Part shown: positions 1-10,848 of the stretch, one piece after another
How the letters are laid out: each line of letters opens with the position of its first letter
Position numbering within the stretch: the first letter of the stretch is position 1
Assembly: GCA_027596075.1 (NCBI GenBank)
Contig: JADGJC010000038.1
Coordinates: 119,046 to 183,045, forward strand
DNA from: Rhizophlyctis rosea
Taxonomy: Eukaryota > Chytridiomycota > Chytridiomycetes > Rhizophlyctidales > Rhizophlyctidaceae
Reading direction: 5' to 3'
Length of the DNA: 64,000 bases
Made by a program: the position numbers and the translations under genes
The notes under the pieces: model-generated
What the model was told of the DNA's origin: nothing
Databases searched by the model: none
What the model saw: only the letters and a program-made list of their open reading frames with translations

Positions 1-1625
1 TGTCGTCCACTCCAACGCAAACACCATCCCCAAAACCAGCGAGACAGCAAGGCGTGTATGTACCGAGACAAAGGCGACTAGCAAACGAGGTGAGCGGAAT
101 GACCTGCACAACAGGTACGGCGCGCTGTATAAAATAACTAGCTGATGCTCTGTAATTGTGCGACACAGGCAAAAGCCGCAGCCGCTGAAGGCTCTGCAAC
201 ACCTGCTTCGACCTCAACCTCCCCTTCCTCCCAGCCTAACGGATCTGCACGCAAAGAAAGAAGTCGTGATTCGCCCTCAGATAGCGAACCACAAAGAAAG
301 GGGCGCGGGAACTTTCGTGCACCGGAATCGGCAACCCCTAAAAAATCAGAAGCCACACGGTCAAATCGTCAACTTCCAACCCGTGTCTATCCTCGCGAAC
401 TTCCTGCCCGCGTGTACCCTCCTGACAGCACACCACAATCTCAGTCAACATCCGCTGCACAAACACGAGACATATCCCCGAAAGCCCCGCCACAGAGAAC
501 CGCCAAACCGGCTGTTCCACAGCACACAGTTGCAAATAGTGATGACGAGAATGGCGTCGAAACGATCGTTGTGAAACTTGCGCATGCGAGTACCGATGAT
601 TGGGACGGTGCGAGCGGAGAGGACGAGCTCGAAGATTGGGAAAGAGACGATTTGGATGAGATTGTCATCCGGGAAGAGAAACCCAAATCCGCTGCTCCTG
701 TTGCTCATCCCCGACGGACGATCACAAGGGAGGAGGTGGAGGCTTTGGATGGTGGGGGAGTTTGTGGTTGTGCTTGCCACGATATGCAAAGACTCACGCG
801 CTGACTGGCCCATCACCCTTCAGCCAACAAGGAGCCAACAAAAGTTTTGGAAGTATATGACTTCCCCGCCATCTTCAAAACACACGACCTCCAGCAAATG
901 TTTGAAGATTTCGCGGATGTCCGTGGAGGATTTAGAATAAAGTGGCTGGAAGATACCCGGGCGTTGGTCATTTTCAAGCATCCATCTACGGGTTAGTGGG
1001 GCTTCATGAAACGCTCTTTGCCAGAGCATAACCTGATTTGGATTGGTTCCATTAGCAAAGTCGGCGTTCGCTAGTGCACTGGATCATCCACTTGCCAAGG
1101 TATGGTATGATGGTGGTCTTTGAGCTGGTGAGAATGCATATGCACTTATCACACGGGTCGCTGAGCAGGTCCGACCTTTTACTGGAACGATACCTGGGAG
1201 TCGAGAAAGATCACGTACGTATTGCTGTGAACCCCGCCGCTTTCTGAGCCACTTTTCTTAGCCTTCCTACAGCGTCGCCAGATCGCGCACGACCGGTCAC
1301 TTCAGGTAAAATAGCCGCATGCCTTCCAGTTGCCGGATGGCCTTGTCACTGACCAAAACTGCACAGATATGGTAGCCCGACGACTAGTCGCAGGTGCATT
1401 GGGGGTCCGATCACGGCGGAAAACGGAGGAGGAAGCTGCAGCGGATAAGGCCAAACTGCAAGAAGTCAAAGGTATGGAATTGGATGTAGGATTTCTGAGC
1501 GCGCTCTTTGCTCTTTGATGTGCGTGTTCTGACTGACGGAATTTCGCGTTTTAGATAAACGAAATGTGGAGAAGGAGCAGAAGATGAGGAAGGAGATGGA
1601 GTTGGCGGCTGCATGGGGGGATTGA
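1..1625 (+). CDS. R3HCC1-like RNA-binding protein, 5' end outside the window
   Basis: The 3' part of a gene resembling R3H and coiled-coil domain protein 1 (R3HCC1/R3HCC1L). Exons that join in frame: 1-89, 169-751, 824-991, 1056-1099, 1169-1214, 1273-1305, 1367-1471 and 1555-1625. All introns are GT..AG and every phase matches. The first visible exon carries the VYVPRQRR motif typical of this family. A Ser/Pro-rich and acidic linker follows. Exon 3 encodes the RRM-like domain (VLEVYDFPAIFK, then FRIKWLEDTRALVIF). The C-terminus has the family signature TSDMVARRLVAGALG and a short charged helix rich in Glu and Lys. The R3H domain, expected near the N-terminus, would lie upstream of base 1. The family is thought to bind RNA; no activity can be read from this sequence. 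Family assignment is fairly sure and exon borders are good. Confidence 0.8.
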
Positions 1626-2095
1626 ACTTTTTGGGAGAGAGGGAAGCGATATAGTAGTAGCTATTGTAATGCGTTGAGTAACAGTAAGCTGTATGGTATG
1701 TCGGTATGTTGTACAACAGACGAAAGATTTTGGTATGGTTGGGGATGGGGAAACGCAGATTGGGTTTGGGAAGCTCAGTGTGGATTTTGTTTGAGGGACC
1801 AAGTGAATTGCGCAAACGATTCTACGGCATCATCGTACCACCTTGTCTCTTCAACCATGCTGACTGCATCAAGAACCAACGCCAAAAGCTAATAGCCCAT
1901 GTAAAAGAAACTCATAACCTGATATATTTACATAAATGGAAAAAGAAAGCACACTAATTTAGACTCCTCCCCGCACAACAACTGACGAAGAACAACTCGC
2001 TAGCGACGCGGAAGGAGCGGAATCTGCGGATGCGTTTTAGGGGTGGTCGTGCGGACGATGGGGAAGATGGAGATGGTGAAGAGGGATAGTGGGCA
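1626..2095. other. Intergenic, convergent 3' ends
   Basis: This stretch lies between the stop of the R3HCC1-like gene (+) and the stop of the CsbD-like gene (-). It must hold both 3' untranslated regions. I see no reading frame with protein-like composition and no structured element. Confidence 0.5.
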
Positions 2096-2509
2096 TCAGT
2101 TTCTGGAGATTTGAGCACCCTTTGCGGCCTCTTGTTCGTAGAATGCGGTAGTAGCGCGAGCAGATCCTTCGGTTTGTTTGGCTTTGTTGCCTGTGAGGGA
2201 GCCGACGGCGGCCTGTTGTATGAAGGAGGGGGGTTTAGGTTAAGTTTGGTGGATGGCGGTATTTTGACAGACGACAGCTATTTGACGGTTCACTTCTGCC
2301 TGGCCGCCAGTCGCCCGACATTGCCAATCCAATCCAACTAATCCATATCCATGGAACCATGTACCCACCTCAACATTTCCTGCGACGCGCTCTGAGAGGG
2401 CATGGAGGGTAGACGGCTCGGTCCTTCCCTCGCCGAAAGAGGGCTTGTCGGCCGCGGCGTTGACGGAGGCGTTGGGAACGGTGCTGTTGGTGTTGCTGAT
2501 GGAGCTCAT
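2096..2509 (-). CDS. CsbD-like small stress protein
   Basis: An 85-residue protein from two exons (2369-2509 and 2096-2212) with a 156-bp intron in phase 0. It starts MSSISNTNST. It is hydrophilic, without signal peptide or membrane segment. The second half holds the CsbD-like pattern VAGNVE / AAVGSLTGNKAKQTEGSA, where Gly-Asn and Lys-Gln pairs recur at regular spacing. Fungal CsbD-like proteins are usually of this size, abundant under stress and of unknown molecular role. A TATATAA box on the minus strand (2633-2639) lies about 125 bp upstream of the ATG. The splice join restores a continuous repeat, which supports the model. Function beyond 'stress-associated' is not claimed. Confidence 0.7.
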
Positions 2510-2632
2510 GGTTATCTTTTGCTTTGTTGAGTGGGTTGAGTGTGATTTTGGATTGCTGTGTGTGATTCGGTGTTGTGTTGCGATTGAGGGTTTTTTTGTA
2601 ACGTGCCTAGGACAAGGTTTGAAAAGGGTCCC

Positions 2633-2639
2633 TTATATA
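2633..2639 (-). promoter_or_regulatory. TATA box of the CsbD-like gene
   Basis: TATATAA reads on the minus strand about 125 bp upstream of the start codon at 2509. It is the only clear TATA-like element in this upstream region. Assignment rests on position only. Confidence 0.35.
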
Positions 2640-4028
2640 GGATTTCGGTTCGATCTACGGTATTTGGTATTTTCCACTCATGGGAAAATGGTGTCTTTCG
2701 GCTGCGTGATGAGCGCAAGGCAAGAGACGTGGTTCAGGGTCTCGATGAGGGGTGTGTTGCGTCATAGTGAGGCGCAGGTGCTTACGGCACTTACGATGGG
2801 TAAATATTCTGCAGCACGTGAGCTCAATGAAGGGCTCAGCCTCAGCAACCTGCTCAGTTTTTTCAGATCAAAAGAGTGGAAGCACCGACCCCTTTCCTTT
2901 CCCTTCTTGCAATCATCCTCCACTATGGGATCACGAATCTTTCGACGTTTTCCGTTCCCTCGTGATCGTGCTGAGGTTGCAACTCCCTCTCGCTTCCGCG
3001 GCCGTGGCCTTTGAAACCGGTTGACCCATCAGTTGATCAAGGTGAGGGCACGGCATCGTTTGACTGAACATGGAAAAGCGGATCGGACTTTGTCGAGGAA
3101 GAGCCCCGAAGATGAATACTACATACAGATACTTCTGAGTATAATCATTGAAGAACAAAAATAGTGGAATCTCGTTATTCTGAAGGGCGCTCTTTGCGAC
3201 TGGAGTTGGATTGTGTGGGAACGGCTGACTTTGATTGACGGAAAGAACCAGTTTGTTTAAATGCTGTTTCTCTTCGCTTTTGCAGGCTACTTATTCAAAC
3301 TGTCATCCACAACAATTCTCCACCCGGTTTCTTCCACTGAAAAGGCCCCATCACTCGAAACGTCAAATTGAACGTCACATCAATACTACAACAACGAAGT
3401 ACTCCGAACCCGATCTCCACACTCCGACATCTCTACCTCCCGTCCTCCCAAGGTATGTGTAGCAGATGCAACAGACAGTACACTTGTCCAGGCGTTCTTT
3501 TCCTAATTACGTTTTCCGCACATAGTCCGGACCGCTTTCCTTGCCACTCAAGAAACATCGATACACACAAAACACCGACTCTTATCACTGCGCGAATTGA
3601 TACTATCAGAGGGCAAGGAACTCCGGTAAGTGAAGTGGGACGATCGTGTCGGGGATCTTGGCAACTATAGCCGACAGGGTCTCGCCGCTGCGTCCTGTAC
3701 AGTCCTTGTTCAGTTGGAATTACTTGCTTTGCACTCTTGGTCCCAACGGCTATTCGTCCGCCTGCGGGTCAAGTAGGTGCAGTGGTTAACGGCTCACTGT
3801 TTGCGGGAAAGGGTTTCCACTACTCCTTTACCCGGGGCACTCTGCCAAGGAGATGCCAGCGCATTGTTGTGGCATACAACGTTCACCCAGCGTCAGGTTG
3901 AAGGGTGGTGCGGCCCGTTAGTTGATCCGAATGATCCCGTCCCATTTTTGCGTTTTGGTATTGGGTTTCGCCTTGTCTACTCATTCTTTGCACCCACACA
4001 GCGGACGGCTAGGCCGTTGAGGAACGCT
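2640..4028. other. Intergenic, no gene seen
   Basis: I found no frame with coding character and no family match. A stretch near 3776 begins like a tRNA (GTGCAGTGGTTAACGG) but cannot be folded into one. The region probably contains the distal promoter of the CsbD-like gene and upstream sequence of the TM2 gene. Confidence 0.4.
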
Positions 4029-4190
4029 ACGTCTTACTGCACCACGTTGACAGCAGAGTGATGCCACGTCTTACCGAACACGTTGATAGCAGAGCGATGC
4101 ACGTCTTACCGCAACACGTTGATATTAGAGCGAACCTACGTCTTACCGCACCACGTCGATAGCAGAGCGATGCACGTCCTACCGCACAAT
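4029..4190. repeat. Tandem repeat, about 36 bp x 4.4
   Basis: Successive copies begin with ACGTCTTACYG and end with GATAGCAGAGCGATGC, with small substitutions between copies (TTACTG, TTACCG, TCCTACCG). The unit is about 35-38 bp. It contains ACGTC and CACGT half-sites. The array sits about 420 bp upstream of the TM2 gene start. It has no open frame of its own. Confidence 0.85.
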
Positions 4191-4609
4191 GATCATAAAT
4201 CTTTGTCAATCTTGTAAACCTGTTTCAATACATACCTTCGTTCCCATTCACCACATCTTGTGTGTTGTGTGCCTGCTGGAAATCATAGTGACCATCTTGC
4301 TGAGGTCTGGCAACAGTTTCATGGTCTCCTTTTCTTTTCTTTACAATAATGGTGTAGAATTGTTCAGTTGAAGGGACCAACATCCGTGCGTTTGTGCGTG
4401 CGTGCCCTCCTTGTGGTTCGTCGGTGGCACTGGAAGGCCAAACATCGACTCCTCCGAACACCCGATTTCACAAGCCACCACGCCTGCCGCTGTGTTTGGG
4501 CCAGGCCTGGCGTGCAATGTAAACAAAACCCCCTCTCCTCTCCCGTCAAACTCCCCCTCATTCCTCATCTTACACGACAAATCCGCGTAAAAGTCCTCAT
4601 CAACCCAAG

Positions 4610-5139
4610 ATGACCCGTCCCGCAGACGAAGAGACCCCCCTCGTCCCCCGCTCCACCGAAGACCCCCCACCCACCATCTGGCTCCGCACCAAACACTTCT
4701 TCCTAGAACACAAGAAGACTTCCTCTGCCCTCTGGACTTCCCTCGTCCTCATCGCCGTTGGGACTGTTTTGATTTTGAAGTACGCTACGAACGTCCTTGT
4801 CGTCGCGCCTCCCAGTGACAATGACGAGGTGTGCGTGAGCGACCGGTCCAACTTGCTTGCGGTTATTTTGTCGGTGCTTTTGGGGTATTTGGGTGTTGAT
4901 AGGTTTTATTTGGGGTATGTTTTGCTTGGGGTTTTGAAGCTTGTTACTGGTAAGTGTTTTGTTGGTTGCAAAAAAATGCTCTCTATTGTCTCTGTCATTT
5001 AATGATGCTTATTATGCAATCACTCATGCATGATCTTTTCCTCATTGTAGGTGGCGGCTTCGGCATCTGGTGGATCGTGGACGTGATTCTTCTCCTTGTT
5101 GGGTTCACCACCGACTCCAACGGTTGCGTTTTGCAGTAG
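4610..5139 (+). CDS. TM2-domain membrane protein
   Basis: A 142-residue protein from exons 4610-4949 and 5051-5139 (phase 1, GTAAGT..TGTAG). The cytosolic-looking N-terminus is followed by one membrane segment at about residues 41-65, then a soluble loop and the TM2 domain. The domain has a helix starting at NLLAVILSVLLG, the DRF-containing turn GVDRFYLGY, and a second helix around GGFGIWWIVDVILLL. TM2 proteins are two-helix membrane proteins found from bacteria to animals, several linked to endomembrane traffic, but no reaction is known. The extra N-terminal segment gives three predicted helices. The gene converges on the peptidase-like gene 203 bp downstream. Confidence 0.85.
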
Positions 5140-5234
5140 AATGTTGTTTGGGCGTGTGTAGTAGTGGTCTTGTTTCCTCTCTGCAATCTACGTCAGCCCC
5201 AACGATGTACGGGTAAACCCAAGTTGTGCAAGAC

Positions 5235-5240
5235 AATAAA
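5235..5240 (+). terminator. AATAAA polyadenylation signal of the TM2 gene
   Basis: A perfect AATAAA lies about 95 bp after the TM2 stop codon, in the gap before the convergent gene. Position fits a 3' processing signal. Confidence 0.45.
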
Positions 5241-5342
5241 GACTATGGGAATAAATGGTGTCCATTGTTCCGTGCAGACATTGTGTACCGGAAGGGCGAG
5301 ATCTTCCAGGCACGCAATTGGGAATGAGGTACTGATTTCAGT

Positions 5343-7130
5343 TCAAAGACTACTTAGAATGTACTGAACGGCCGGGTGGGAGAGGGGAAGTGCCAAATTC
5401 CTGTTCCGTGACACCGTAAGCAGTGCGTCTGCATTCTCCTCCAATTGCGGATGCAACACCAGTGGGTCATGCTCTACTGTTCTATCACTACGCGGACCAC
5501 CTGATGTTAGTGCATCAGGTGAAGTCGAGATGCCTGCAACCGCAGAGGACATTCCCGTTAACCAAACATGTCTGTGCAATCACTGGATGCTCTCCATCCT
5601 TCACTCACCTGCACTAGGACAATCATAATAACTTCCAACATGAATCGCAAAAGCGTCCCCGTTCTCATCCACAAGAGCCGCACCGCAACTTCCACATGCA
5701 GCCGACCACATTGTTGTTATTATGTTTCCTGCCATGCACAACTTTGTGTTTCATTACTGTTGGTGCCACGACTTTTTCTAATGCTAGAATCGACACACCA
5801 ACATCCTCGTACCTTTCCTAAATTCACCGCACGGTCCCGATGAATAAGCGTATGTGCGTTCATTAGCGAATCTTCTGACGACATGATTGTCGCTTTGTAC
5901 AGATCGCTATCGTATTCTTCTCCTGTGTCGTGGAATGCTGCAGCTAGGAATGGCATGTCTGGTGCGAGAGGTTCATTGCGGATTTTGAGTGGTTGTACTT
6001 CTCCGGAGGCGATATCACGCTGCAGGCTGGGAGGGACTTCTAAGATTACGATGTTGATAATGGGCTGCAGGATGAAGTGAAATTCTGGGTCTGTGACGAA
6101 GGGTCGTAACTTGGAATTGTCCGGTGATTGGGTTTGGAGCCAAGTACGCGGAAGGTGGAGGCACTTGACGGCTATATGTAGTCGTTCGTGGTGTGGGGAT
6201 GAAAATGGAATGCTTCGTTCATCGCATATTTGGGAGATGTTTTCGAAATTGGTAAAAGTGTTTCTTCCGGCGATGAAGTCGGTGTCAATGTAGATTTCAA
6301 CGTCTTTGATGTTTGTTCCTCCCAATCCCCGTCCATTTGTATCGAGTAAGGCTGAAAGTGCTGATATTAGGTGATATGTGTTTGGTTTGGTTTCTAGGAC
6401 ACATGCTGTGGTGAAGGTCTCTTTGTGTCCGCCTCTGTGGGTGAAGTGATGAGAACTTATGGCACGTATGGGGTTACTGATCAGCGTACATGACGAGAAG
6501 TTGGACGGAAGCTTGGGCCGCCTTCAAGGCAGCGGAGCGATGGGTTGCGAACCATGAGTCCAAAGAACTATCACGTAAGCGGTTCTGAACAGGGAGCGGA
6601 TATTCGAAGTTGGGGTCGTCATATTGACCGTTGGGACGTACTCCTGTATGATAGGCTGGCAGATAGGCGCGGAGGCTGTGTTGGGTATTAAGGTCAGGCG
6701 CATCAGTTAGACATAGCCGAGCTTGCCGGCAGAGACGTATTTGATTGGCGTTTGAGTGAGTGTAAGGGAGATCGGGGTGTTGACTGATTGTTGGTGGTGG
6801 GGTAGATGATGATCTGCGCACAGCTTCTTTTAAGCGCATGACGAGAATGATGGACGTGTACGCTCTTGGGTTGCCGGGTTGGTTTGGGAAGGTCCGGTAG
6901 GATCTTCGTGAGGTCAAGTCTTGATCAGGAGATCGACTGCCAGGGAACCAATTGCGTGAAAAATTAGTAGTCCGGTTGACATCGAGATGGAAGCCATAGT
7001 CCCTGTGACTAGGTCGGTGATGGCGATCTGGGTATTCTAATAGGTAACTCAACTGTGCCGCCAAAAGGTCGGAGGCAAAGTGATGCGACCTGGTCACTGC
7101 GAAGTCATCGTGTGTTGTTACATCTATCAT
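5343..7130 (-). CDS. Chymotrypsin-fold peptidase homologue, triad apparently replaced
   Basis: Exons on the minus strand: 7130-6490, 6434-5813, 5741-5609 and 5533-5343, about 528 residues. All phases agree, although the acceptor before the third exon (ACAAAG) is weak. The first about 200 residues are not recognised. The rest follows the order of a trypsin-like domain: an opening strand (ASVQLLVIGG), the strand that normally ends in the catalytic His (YHLISALSALLD), the 'D-I-A-x-L' strand (INIVILEV, about residues 340-347), a Pro-Leu segment (VQPLKIRNEP), and the nucleophile loop CGSCGAALVDENG followed by AIHVGS (about 437-459). In my alignment by eye the His is Ser, the Asp is Asn and the Ser is Cys440. 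The fold is an inference. The start is uncertain because the upstream frame is open only through a non-ATG, and 7194-7601 also looks partly protein-like. Confidence 0.45.
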
Positions 7131-8115
7131 ACTCTCTCCGTTAAAGACAACTTCAACCACCAACGATCGAGTCCACCGCGAAGCAATGTTGGATTAAGTT
7201 GTAGGACCAACATGGTCTATAGTCGATAGTTCGCGTGCACCATCTTGGCGGTGATGACCAGTCTGACGACAGGCCCAATGAATGTCCGTGAGAAGTGCGG
7301 TAGTTTTGGCTTTGTGGACGTTCACGAATGTTTGGGGAGAAGGACCCTGAACCGCGCGGGCTCCGCAGGTGTTGTGGGACGGCAAGGAGCAGCAGGGCCA
7401 ACCGATTACGGCCCAACCTATTCCCAGCCGGGAACGCCGATGACTGTGTTCGGGTACTACTTGGTATGGTTGTGGCGGAATGGGTCTCGGTGGCCGCTTG
7501 TACAACGTCAATGGAAGGGTGATCCCAGCTCCACCGCGTTCGTGGACAAAGACAGTTTGGAGGGAGGGATGCATCAACGCGCTTCCTTCCAGTGTTTTCA
7601 CTCATTTTGATGGTGGATTCGCCTGCGCAGAGCGTACTCGAAGCATGACGTGGGAAAACGGACAGGGATCCTCATCATATGGTGGCATTGTAGTATCGTA
7701 GTATTAGAGTAGTTTTGGGAAGGAAGTCGGGGAACTGCATCAACGCCAACACGGTCTTCCTCCTCTTTGGTCTCGAGTCCTTCCCTCCCCCCATTGCTAT
7801 CTAAAAGCCACATGGCAATAATAATAAACAAACATTTCATCGGGGAACATCCACTAAACAACGCGATCAATAATAGCAGTCATACCACGTGAAGGAATAC
7901 TACACCGCTACTACTGCCTGCTACACACCTCTGCCCATAGCGCATACAAAGTGACCTTATTTCTCTCTCGTCTGATCTCTTCCTCCCACAAGCACATTTG
8001 ACAGGTCCACCTCCATCTCGCCCTGCAAAAACGCGAAACACGTCTCACACTCCTTCCACACCAGCCACCCGACACGGTCTTCCTCCCCACCAGCATCCTT
8101 CCCTTTCTCACGATC
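7131..8115. other. Promoter region between divergent genes
   Basis: The peptidase-like gene (-) and the disordered orphan (+) point away from each other here. Minus-strand 7194-7601 has a 135-codon open frame with mixed composition that could be an upstream exon of the peptidase-like gene, but I found no splice join that fits. The last 200 bp before 8116 are pyrimidine-rich on the plus strand, as in many fungal 5' leaders. Confidence 0.35.
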
Positions 8116-10848
8116 ATGTGTCCAAAGTCACCCACAGTAGCAACAGCACCAGCACAACCACCACCCACAACCCACAAACCAGACTCCATACACACGCGCA
8201 GTCACGACGCGGCAGTAGAAACCATCGTACCATACACACTCACACACGAACCGACCTCTTTCACGCCCCAGGAGGACGAACCCACCATAACCCTCAATCC
8301 TCGCCCCTACCGCAAGGCCCGCATGGAACGGTGGGACAGTGTCATGATGGACACGTCCTTCACCGTAGACTTAACGGTTGATCCAGCATTGGCGGTCCAA
8401 TCACTATCCTTAAACGGATTCGCAGATGATGATGAGGACGGAGACGGGGACATTACGAGTCAAAGCGGGTGGACTGGCAAGACTGCAGATGTGCTTTTGA
8501 GTGCTGCGGGTGATGGAATTGATACCGATGATCGGCATGGGAGTGACGATGGAGATGATACGGATGACGACGACTTTTATAGTTTGAATGGGGATGGTGG
8601 GTTTGATGAGGACGATCATGATTCGCGTTCGGTTATATCGCATGTAGAAGACGTATGGTTTGATCCGCGTCCCAGTATTGAGTTTGGCTTTGGCCGGCAG
8701 GAGATGGACGATGCGGTACCGGTTCGTAATGATTTGAAAGAAGAGAACAGTACGGAGTCGGTTGGAAGTGAAATTGCGGTGCCTGAGCCGGTTTTGCAAT
8801 CGTCTTTAGAGGTAGTAGCTACGGACAATGTGGATTTAGACAGAGATGAAAATCAAAACGAGGAATCTTCGATGGTTGAGATTGTCAGTGTCCGTTTAGA
8901 AGAAATAGATGAGGACGATGATACTGCTACCGTTACCGATCCCACGGACATTCTCGAACGTGAAGATTTAGGGAAGGAACCGCCATCCGAAATACATCAC
9001 GTTGAGAGCGCATCCACATTGAGCGATCAAGATTCATCACCCGCAACACCCACCGCAACCCCCGCACAACCATCACCATCGCCCTCCCCAACTCTGCATC
9101 CAACTATAGACCCCTTCCCTGCCCGACTATCCCTCACATCCCTCCTCTCCTCCTCCCCCTCCGACTTCGACCCCTTCACAACACCCCCCCGCACCTCACC
9201 CTCCCCACCACCCTTCACAAAACAATGGACACCCCCCATCCGCGATCCCTGGGCCCCACCCACAGACCCCTGGCTCCCCTCTCCACCCCGCGAAGAAGAC
9301 CGCCCAACAATGAGCATGCGGGACGGCATAACGAGTCTAGCAAACGCGCGGAGAATGAGGACGCGGTTCGATGCTTGGGATAGTGATGCGTGGGCGGAGA
9401 GTGGGGATGGGAGGGGGGGAGGGAAACTTCATTCACGTGTTACGAGTAGTTCTTCGTTGTATGATTTGCATTCGCATGCTATGGAGGGGGAGTTGACGCC
9501 TATTATTGAGGATGAGGTTAATACGCGCGGGAGGGGGGAGGATGTGGATGGTGAGGGGAAGGGTGATGTTTCTGTAGAGCCTAAACGAAGATCGTTCTTG
9601 TCCGCAACATTTGCACCCGCCGAGCCCTCGGATACTCTGACTCCACCAACCCCCCCGCAAAAACTCCTCACCCACCCCACGCAACCCCTCACAACCCCCT
9701 TCGGCCGCTTCCACGCCCCAATCCGCGTCCTCGAATCCCGTCTAGACTCCGTCTTGCGTATACCTGACGCAGAGGACGCAGATGGATGGGGCAGCGACGG
9801 TGACTCACCCAATTTCGGAGATGGCGTCGGAGAGGAAGGAGGCGAAGATGGCGAGATGTGGGACGAAATTTCGCTTAATGATAGGGATTCTGTGTATGGT
9901 GGGAGTGTTGGGCGTGGGGGCGATGATACGCGGAGTGTGTCGAGTGGGCGGTCGGGTAGGGGCAGGGGAGATGGACTTGGAGTGAGGAGAGCTAGTGTTA
10001 AGAATTTGGAGGAGTTGCTTTATGGGCCTGGGGCGAGGGATGGGGTTGATACGGGGAAGATCATGGGTGGTGGGAGGGAGAAGGGTGGGAGTCTTAAAGA
10101 GGAGAAGGGGGGGAGGAAGGGGAAGAGGGGTGGGGAGGGTGGAAGGGTGGAGAAGGGTGGAGATGGGGCGTTGAGGACGGAGAGTGTGAGGGGTAGGGAG
10201 ACGGGATGGGAAGAACTTGTTCAGGCACCTTATCCTGTCGTATCGCCTTCCTTTACGTACTACGAATCCCCGACACGAAGCGGACATGCGTCCACCCATC
10301 GCGAAACAAAACATAAACGTACACCCTCCGGATCGTCTTCACCCTTCTCCTCGTCACAAACCCTCCCCCCGTCCCGCTCCCTCCAACGTCACGGCCTTCC
10401 ACACCGTCCGCGCGCATCCCTCCAACTCGAATCCTTCCGCTCCCCATCATCATCACCATCATCATCATCAACACCAACCACAATCAACCCCTCCCGCGCA
10501 ACCTCCATCGACACCTTCCGCACATCCCTCCCAATAACCACACTCCCCACCACGTCCCTCCCCACCTCTCACCCCTCTCCATCCCTCCCACAAAGAAACT
10601 CAGAAGACACACACCCCCTCCCACATTTCAATTTACTGTTATATGGCGTTAATGCTGTGCAGAGGAAGAGGGGTGCTATTGTGCGGGGGCAGAAGGAGCG
10701 GGAGAGGGAGAGACGGGTTAGGGATGAAGAGGGGAGGGAGAGGGTTTTAGGAGGGGGAGGGGGAGTGGTGGGGGGTGGGAGGTGGGGGAATTGGGTTGCG
10801 AGTGGATTGGTTGTTGGTGTGCCTGAGGGGGCTAGGGTCAGGATGTAG
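8116..10848 (+). CDS. Large disordered orphan protein, single exon
   Basis: An uninterrupted 910-codon frame from ATG 8116. It matches no family I know. Composition changes in blocks: a Thr/Pro-rich start, an acidic Asp/Glu-rich part (about residues 100-290), a Pro/Ser-rich part with repeated PSPSP and TPPP runs (about 305-400), a second acidic and Ser-rich part, a Gly/Lys/Arg-rich stretch (about 640-700), a Ser-rich segment, and a basic Arg/Glu-rich tail after LLLYGVNAVQRKRGA. There is no signal peptide, membrane helix or catalytic motif. Short conserved-looking patches such as ASVKNLEELLYGPG and VEDVWFDPRPSIEFGF may be binding motifs. The length of the frame and codon-like third-base pattern argue for a real gene. 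The function is unknown. Confidence 0.6.
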   Translation: MCPKSPTVATAPAQPPPTTHKPDSIHTRSHDAAVETIVPYTLTHEPTSFTPQEDEPTITLNPRPYRKARMERWDSVMMDTSFTVDLTVDPALAVQSLSLNGFADDDEDGDGDITSQSGWTGKTADVLLSAAGDGIDTDDRHGSDDGDDTDDDDFYSLNGDGGFDEDDHDSRSVISHVEDVWFDPRPSIEFGFGRQEMDDAVPVRNDLKEENSTESVGSEIAVPEPVLQSSLEVVATDNVDLDRDENQNEESSMVEIVSVRLEEIDEDDDTATVTDPTDILEREDLGKEPPSEIHHVESASTLSDQDSSPATPTATPAQPSPSPSPTLHPTIDPFPARLSLTSLLSSSPSDFDPFTTPPRTSPSPPPFTKQWTPPIRDPWAPPTDPWLPSPPREEDRPTMSMRDGITSLANARRMRTRFDAWDSDAWAESGDGRGGGKLHSRVTSSSSLYDLHSHAMEGELTPIIEDEVNTRGRGEDVDGEGKGDVSVEPKRRSFLSATFAPAEPSDTLTPPTPPQKLLTHPTQPLTTPFGRFHAPIRVLESRLDSVLRIPDAEDADGWGSDGDSPNFGDGVGEEGGEDGEMWDEISLNDRDSVYGGSVGRGGDDTRSVSSGRSGRGRGDGLGVRRASVKNLEELLYGPGARDGVDTGKIMGGGREKGGSLKEEKGGRKGKRGGEGGRVEKGGDGALRTESVRGRETGWEELVQAPYPVVSPSFTYYESPTRSGHASTHRETKHKRTPSGSSSPFSSSQTLPPSRSLQRHGLPHRPRASLQLESFRSPSSSPSSSSTPTTINPSRATSIDTFRTSLPITTLPTTSLPTSHPSPSLPQRNSEDTHPLPHFNLLLYGVNAVQRKRGAIVRGQKERERERRVRDEEGRERVLGGGGGVVGGGRWGNWVASGLVVGVPEGARVRM

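Noticed and set aside
3776..3850. tRNA-like start (GTGCAGTGGTTAACGG)
   Set aside because: No T-arm or acceptor pairing follows.
5609..5741. The Cys-x-x-Cys pair as a zinc-binding GFA/CENP-V domain
   Set aside because: The following residues (AALVDENGDAFAIHVGS) fit the nucleophile loop and next strand of a chymotrypsin fold better, and no other Cys pairs of a GFA domain are present.
9805..10314. 169-codon frame opposite the disordered orphan
   Set aside because: It is a shadow caused by the purine/pyrimidine bias of the plus-strand gene, and its Pro/Thr/Leu content follows from that bias.
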